64,000 bases of DNA from Arcticibacterium sp964021845. Its GTDB lineage: Bacteria; Bacteroidota; Bacteroidia; Cytophagales; Spirosomataceae. The stretch spans positions 1-64,000 of the forward strand of contig NZ_CAXHZC010000004.1 in the NCBI RefSeq assembly GCF_964021845.1. Direction: 5' to 3'. Of this stretch, positions 60,143 to 64,000 are shown one piece after another. A program made the position numbers and the translations under genes. The notes under the pieces were generated by a model, which saw only the letters and a program-made list of their open reading frames with translations, did not search any database and was not told the DNA's origin. Numbering within the stretch: the first letter of the stretch is position 1; each line of letters begins with the position of its first letter.

Positions 60143-61228
60143 TTATTCTTCTAGCAAATTAAAGTCCTTATTCTGTTCCATTAAAGCCTTATAATCTTCC
60201 GAAGCTTTGACCTCTTTCAAATTTTTGTCGTACGGCCTGTCATCATTAATGTTTTTGTAATGATGTTTTGCATAATCGACAGCGAAGGAAGGTTTGGCTA
60301 TTAAATCTTTGCGGTATTTATTAGCTGAAGTAACCGAGTGACGAGTCATAACCGCAGGGCCTTCAATAGTCCAGTCTGCTGTTTCTTTTTTGTCAAATCT
60401 ACAGGTGTTACATATGAATTCATCCACTTCACCCCATTGGTTTTTTCGTCCAGTTACACGGATAATTTCTTCCCCTTTATACCATAAATGAACCTCGCCA
60501 CAGCATTTATCACAATCTCTGTGTGCATCCATAGGTTTAGTGAACCAAACGCGGTTTTTGAAACGATAGGTTTTATCTGTAAGAGCTCCCACAGGACAAA
60601 CGTCTATCATATTTCCGGAGAAATCATTGTCAATTGCTTGACCAATATAAGTGCTAATTTCAGCATGGTCTCCTCTATTCATTACACCATGACATCTACC
60701 ATCTGTGATTTGGTCTGCAGTGTGAACACATCTGTAACATAAAATACAGCGGTTCATGTGTAATTGGATATTAGAACCGATATCTTCTTTTTCAAAAGTT
60801 CTTCTATCTTCTTCAAAGCGTTGGGTTTCGGTACCATGTTTGAAAGAAAAGTCTTGAAGATGACATTCCCCAGCTTGGTCACATACTGGGCAATCCAAGG
60901 GATGGTTTATCAATAAAAACTCTACGATTCCTTTTCTAGTGTCAACTACCTCTTCGTTGGTGTAGTTTTCTACTATCATGCCGTCTTGAGCAGGGGTTAT
61001 GCACGAGGCTACCAACTTTGGCATTGGCCTTTTATCCTTTTCAGAGCCTTGTGTTACCTTTACTAAACATGCTCTACACTTACCACCAGATTTTTCTAGT
61101 GGCTTATAGTAACACATGGCAGGAGGTGCCACTTCTGGTCCTATTTGCCTTGCGGCTTGCAGAATTGTGGTACCTTGCGGAACCTCCGTTTCTACACCGT
61201 CTATTGTTACTTTTATACTATTCTCCAT
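60143..61228 (-). CDS. nuoG: NADH-quinone oxidoreductase subunit G, short form
   Basis: A 361-residue Fe-S subunit, much shorter than enterobacterial NuoG (about 900). It keeps the [2Fe-2S] domain (Cys39, Cys51, Cys54, Cys76), the His-Cys region HPLDCPVCDQAGECHLQD, and the CxxC-type segments CILCYRC and CDKCCG with later CNTC, but lacks the molybdopterin-oxidoreductase-like part. Short NuoG is usual in Bacteroidota. It starts immediately after the SGNH hydrolase stop codon. Confidence 0.92.
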   Translation of the reverse strand: MENSIKVTIDGVETEVPQGTTILQAARQIGPEVAPPAMCYYKPLEKSGGKCRACLVKVTQGSEKDKRPMPKLVASCITPAQDGMIVENYTNEEVVDTRKGIVEFLLINHPLDCPVCDQAGECHLQDFSFKHGTETQRFEEDRRTFEKEDIGSNIQLHMNRCILCYRCVHTADQITDGRCHGVMNRGDHAEISTYIGQAIDNDFSGNMIDVCPVGALTDKTYRFKNRVWFTKPMDAHRDCDKCCGEVHLWYKGEEIIRVTGRKNQWGEVDEFICNTCRFDKKETADWTIEGPAVMTRHSVTSANKYRKDLIAKPSFAVDYAKHHYKNINDDRPYDKNLKEVKASEDYKALMEQNKDFNLLEE

Positions 61229-62401
61229 TTATTTAATGGGTATTAAATTATTCTCAGATATATATCTGGCTACTGTTTCTCCTACAAAGACAGAGCCTTT
61301 AGGTGTGAAATGACAATCATCATAAAAATACTCTCCGTTATTTGGTATTTCTTTATCTAGTGTAATAATTGGTATTTCCTGTTTTGAAGCTATTTCTACG
61401 ACATCCGAATTCATTCTATCCATAGCCCCTTGCATGAATTCTTTTGAAAACTTGTGCTCCTTATTCTTGTTCATCCAGTGATACTTTTGAAGCGTAGTGT
61501 CTTTTGATGTCCAAGTGGTGGGTTGCGTCATAACTATTATAGGAATTTCATTTGCTTTGCAAATGCCAACAAAAGAAGTAACCATTTTTTTGTAGTAGTC
61601 AAAATCCACATGGTCTTTCGTTCCTAAAGGGAGTTCATTAGTAAGTAAAGGTGGGAGCAAGTGATCAGAAAATTGAATGTCTACACTGTCCGGTATAGGT
61701 CTATGTTTTCTTTCCTCTAAGTTGGCTGGGGCAGAAACTTTCATATTGATTTTGTTTCTGGCATTATGGGCCAAACGAAAAATTGCAGACTTACCTAAAA
61801 GGAGTTTAGGCCAATTGACCAGTTCCGAAGATTCATGAATGTCGTCAAAGCGGTGTAAATTATTGTCTCCAAGAAGGACATTCAAATCGTTTACTCCTGA
61901 GAAAAGGATAACCATATTAGGTTTAAGGTGGATGACTCTGTTTTGCAGAAGTGCTATGTGGTCAAACATTGCAGCACCAGCAGTACCACCATTATATACG
62001 TTTATAGGCTTGGAGGTTACTTTTTCAAGTTTCTGTTCTACCACTTGGCACCAGCTTTGGTTATAGGGGTAGTCATAACCTTGGGTAGTGCTACCGCCTA
62101 TAGCATAAATACTGAATTCATCTCGGGTGGTATCTACGTCATCATTATGCCTGAAACCGAAATTATTGATATGAATGTCGGTCACAACACTAGAATCCAT
62201 AGGGAAGAGTTCATTTGGCCTAAATAGAAACGCAAAGTCAGAGTTTCGGCTGTTTTGAAGTCTTACTACTTCCCCTGTGGAGTATGATTTTACTCTTAAA
62301 TGATCATATGGGTCAGGTAATTTTACAAAGAATAACAGTATTACTTCCGCTATCAAAAGCGTAAATATGAATATTATCAAACTGTAAAATACTCTTTTCA
62401 T
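61229..62401 (-). CDS. Membrane-anchored SGNH/GDSL hydrolase inside the nuo operon
   Basis: A 390-residue protein with one N-terminal membrane helix (about residues 6-27) and an SGNH hydrolase domain. The catalytic set is visible: Ser104 in IGGSTTQG, Gly139 in YNGGTAGA, Asn171 in SGVNDLN, and Asp361/His364 in YDDCHFTPKG. It probably acts as an esterase or deacetylase on glycans or lipids outside the inner membrane. Its start shares one base with the nuoF stop and its stop touches the nuoG start, so it is fully coupled. It has no known link to complex I. Confidence 0.9.
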   Translation of the reverse strand: MKRVFYSLIIFIFTLLIAEVILLFFVKLPDPYDHLRVKSYSTGEVVRLQNSRNSDFAFLFRPNELFPMDSSVVTDIHINNFGFRHNDDVDTTRDEFSIYAIGGSTTQGYDYPYNQSWCQVVEQKLEKVTSKPINVYNGGTAGAAMFDHIALLQNRVIHLKPNMVILFSGVNDLNVLLGDNNLHRFDDIHESSELVNWPKLLLGKSAIFRLAHNARNKINMKVSAPANLEERKHRPIPDSVDIQFSDHLLPPLLTNELPLGTKDHVDFDYYKKMVTSFVGICKANEIPIIVMTQPTTWTSKDTTLQKYHWMNKNKEHKFSKEFMQGAMDRMNSDVVEIASKQEIPIITLDKEIPNNGEYFYDDCHFTPKGSVFVGETVARYISENNLIPIK

Positions 62402-63753
62402 TAGGCAAGTGTTTCTATTACTGATTTTGAATATATAGCACCTTTTGCTGTGGCTTGAGCAGGGTGTTTAATATGCCATTCAAACTCGTCTCTAAAATGG
62501 CGAATAGCACTTCCTACAGGCCATGCAGCTGCATCTCCGAGAGGACAGATAGTGTTTCCTTCTATTCTTTTAGCTACATCTACCAAGAGGTCAATATCTC
62601 TCTCGTTGCCAGTACCATGTTCTATTCTGTAAAGTACTTTCTCCATCCAACCGGTACCTTCACGACAAGGCGAACATTGCCCACAAGACTCATGACGATA
62701 GAATCGTGTAAAATTCCATGTATTTCTAACAATACAGGTTGTTTCGTCCATAGCAATAAAGCCACCAGAGCCTAACATTGTTCCTGAAACAAAACCACCT
62801 TCTGAAAGTGATTCGTATGTCATTAACCTAGGTTGGCCTTCAGCAGTTTTTAGAATAAGCTCTGCTGGCAAAATTGGTACAGAAGAACCTCCAGCTACCA
62901 CAGCCTTTAAATGATGACCATCTCTTATTCCGCCTAAATATTCATCCGAATAAATAAATTCTTCTACTGGTAGACCTAATTCTAATTCGTAAACACCAGG
63001 TTTTTTAACATTTCCAGATGCCGAAATAAGTTTTGTTCCTGTACTTCTTCCAATTCCAATGGCTGCATAGGAATCTCCTCCGTTCTGGATTATCCAAGGT
63101 GTGTTTGCAATGGACTCCACATTATTTACTACAGTAGGGCATTGGTATAAACCTTTGACCGCAGGAAAAGGGGGTTTATTTCTTGGGTTACCTCTTTTGC
63201 CCTCCAAAGATTCTAAAAGAGCAGTTTCTTCACCACAAATATATGCTCCACCACCAGGTTGAACTATAAGTTCTAAGTCAAAACCTGAGCCTAAAATATT
63301 TTTTCCTAAGTATCCTGCTTGTTTAGCTTCTTCTATAGCCTTCTCTAAAATATGTATGACATACATAAGTTCACCTCTTACATAGATGAAAGACTTATTT
63401 GCTCCCAGAGCAAAACTTGATATAATCATTCCCTCTATCAATAGATGAGGGTTTTTCATCATTAAGTAATGGTCTTTGAAAGTACCTGGCTCAGATTCGT
63501 CAGCGTTACATACCAAGTAACGAGGCACACCTTCAGGTTTAGCCAAGAATCCCCATTTCATACCCATTGGAAATCCAGCACCACCACGTCCTCTTACTCC
63601 AGCTTTTTTGACCTCTTCTACCACCTCATCTGGAGACATTTTCTTTAAGGCTTTTTCTACGCCTAAATAACCTCCAAGCTTTTTATAAACACTGATGCTT
63701 TCAAGACCATCAGTACCTATATCTTTGGTCAATATTTTGATATTGTTTGCCAT
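62401..63753 (-). CDS. nuoF: NADH-quinone oxidoreductase subunit F
   Basis: A 450-residue NADH-binding subunit with FMN and one [4Fe-4S] cluster. Motifs: GRGGAGFPMGMKWGF (residues about 55-69, FMN/NADH), GGGAYICGEETALLES (about 176-191), and CGQCSPCREGTGW with NTICPLGD (cluster N3). It takes electrons from NADH into complex I. It overlaps nuoE by one base. Confidence 0.95.
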   Translation of the reverse strand: MANNIKILTKDIGTDGLESISVYKKLGGYLGVEKALKKMSPDEVVEEVKKAGVRGRGGAGFPMGMKWGFLAKPEGVPRYLVCNADESEPGTFKDHYLMMKNPHLLIEGMIISSFALGANKSFIYVRGELMYVIHILEKAIEEAKQAGYLGKNILGSGFDLELIVQPGGGAYICGEETALLESLEGKRGNPRNKPPFPAVKGLYQCPTVVNNVESIANTPWIIQNGGDSYAAIGIGRSTGTKLISASGNVKKPGVYELELGLPVEEFIYSDEYLGGIRDGHHLKAVVAGGSSVPILPAELILKTAEGQPRLMTYESLSEGGFVSGTMLGSGGFIAMDETTCIVRNTWNFTRFYRHESCGQCSPCREGTGWMEKVLYRIEHGTGNERDIDLLVDVAKRIEGNTICPLGDAAAWPVGSAIRHFRDEFEWHIKHPAQATAKGAIYSKSVIETLA

Positions 63754-64000
63754 TAGTTAGTCTTCCTCAGGTCTTCGATAATCTCATCAACTTTTTGATT
63801 ATCAAGGTGCATAAAATATTTTTCTCTTATTTGGAAACAAGGACCCCAACCGCAAGCGGCTAAGCATTCTACTTCTTTGAGCGTTATTAAACCATCTTCT
63901 GTGGTTTGTCCTGTTTCTATATTGAGTTTATCTCTTAAGTGAGCATATACTTCTTCGCCACCCATTACACAGCAAGGACCTGTTCGGCAATACTCAATTA
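63753..64000 (-). CDS. nuoE: NADH-quinone oxidoreductase subunit E, 5' end cut by window edge
   Basis: The C-terminal part of the thioredoxin-like [2Fe-2S] subunit. The frame continues to the window edge, where EYCRTGPCCVMGGEEV shows the first cluster cysteine region; the second pair lies in VECLAACGWGP. It passes electrons within the NADH module of complex I. The N-terminal part is outside the window. Confidence 0.93.
   Translation of the reverse strand, partial: IEYCRTGPCCVMGGEEVYAHLRDKLNIETGQTTEDGLITLKEVECLAACGWGPCFQIREKYFMHLDNQKVDEIIEDLRKTN

Overview
The window is low-GC bacterial DNA that reads as a member of the Bacteroidota, most likely order Cytophagales. The evidence is lineage-typical genes: the gliding lipoprotein GldD, secreted proteins with type IX secretion (T9SS) C-terminal sorting domains, the lipoprotein TamA homologue TamL beside TamB, a short NuoG, promoter elements of the TAnnTTTG type, and many SPII lipoproteins. 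The genus call is inference. No rRNA, tRNA, CRISPR array, prophage or insertion sequence was recognised.

Layout. 1-1.9 kb: an MscS-like membrane protein and a tiny membrane-protein gene with its own terminator. 1.9-10.5 kb: a giant (2848 aa) secreted Ig-like repeat protein with a T9SS tail and a recent internal tandem duplication. 10.5-13.5 kb: SulP anion transporter, 73-aa protein and FMN reductase operon. 13.5-18.7 kb: glycosyltransferase, sulfatase lipoprotein, a frameshifted mechanosensitive channel, an SRPBCC protein and a uracil-DNA glycosylase family protein. 18.9-26.8 kb: outer-membrane assembly operon (LolA-like protein, TamB, TamL). 26.8-29.35 kb: a BlaI/BlaR1-like repressor and membrane protease pair behind a promoter with three identical-consensus operators. 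29.5-33.1 kb: a possible structured RNA region, a DUF1080 lipoprotein, a secreted GH5 glucanase and an orphan gene with cassette-like flanks. 33.3-39.2 kb: cysteine hydrolase, Fe-S carrier, two PspC proteins, a DUF4056-like protein, a DinB protein, an enolase-superfamily dehydratase and an RraA-family protein. 39.3-42.1 kb: a LamG-type secreted protein flanked by a 125-bp direct repeat derived from the neighbouring DUF1801 gene, then TspO. 42.2-48.1 kb: LpxH, two paralogous OmpA lipoproteins enclosing a two-component system, and a DedA protein. 48.2-54.4 kb: ABC-F ATPase, unknown proteins, a large acyl-CoA dehydrogenase and a LytTR regulator. 54.5-56.9 kb: gldD, DUF2007, cdsA and a carboxypeptidase-regulatory-like protein. 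56.9-64 kb: respiratory complex I genes nuoE (cut by the window edge), nuoF, nuoG, nuoH, nuoI and nuoJ, with an SGNH hydrolase inserted between nuoF and nuoG, and GNAT and gamma-carbonic-anhydrase genes following nuoJ.

Much of the content serves the cell envelope: membrane channels, lipid A (LpxH) and phospholipid (CdsA) synthesis, TamB/TamL, OmpA lipoproteins, secreted polysaccharide-active enzymes and gliding. No wholly new multi-gene system is evident. The observations most worth a second look are the repeat-flanked gene at 39.3-41.3 kb, the triple-operator promoter, the SGNH gene inside the nuo operon, the gamma-carbonic anhydrase at the end of the nuo run, and perfect or near-perfect palindromes spanning abutting convergent stop codons.
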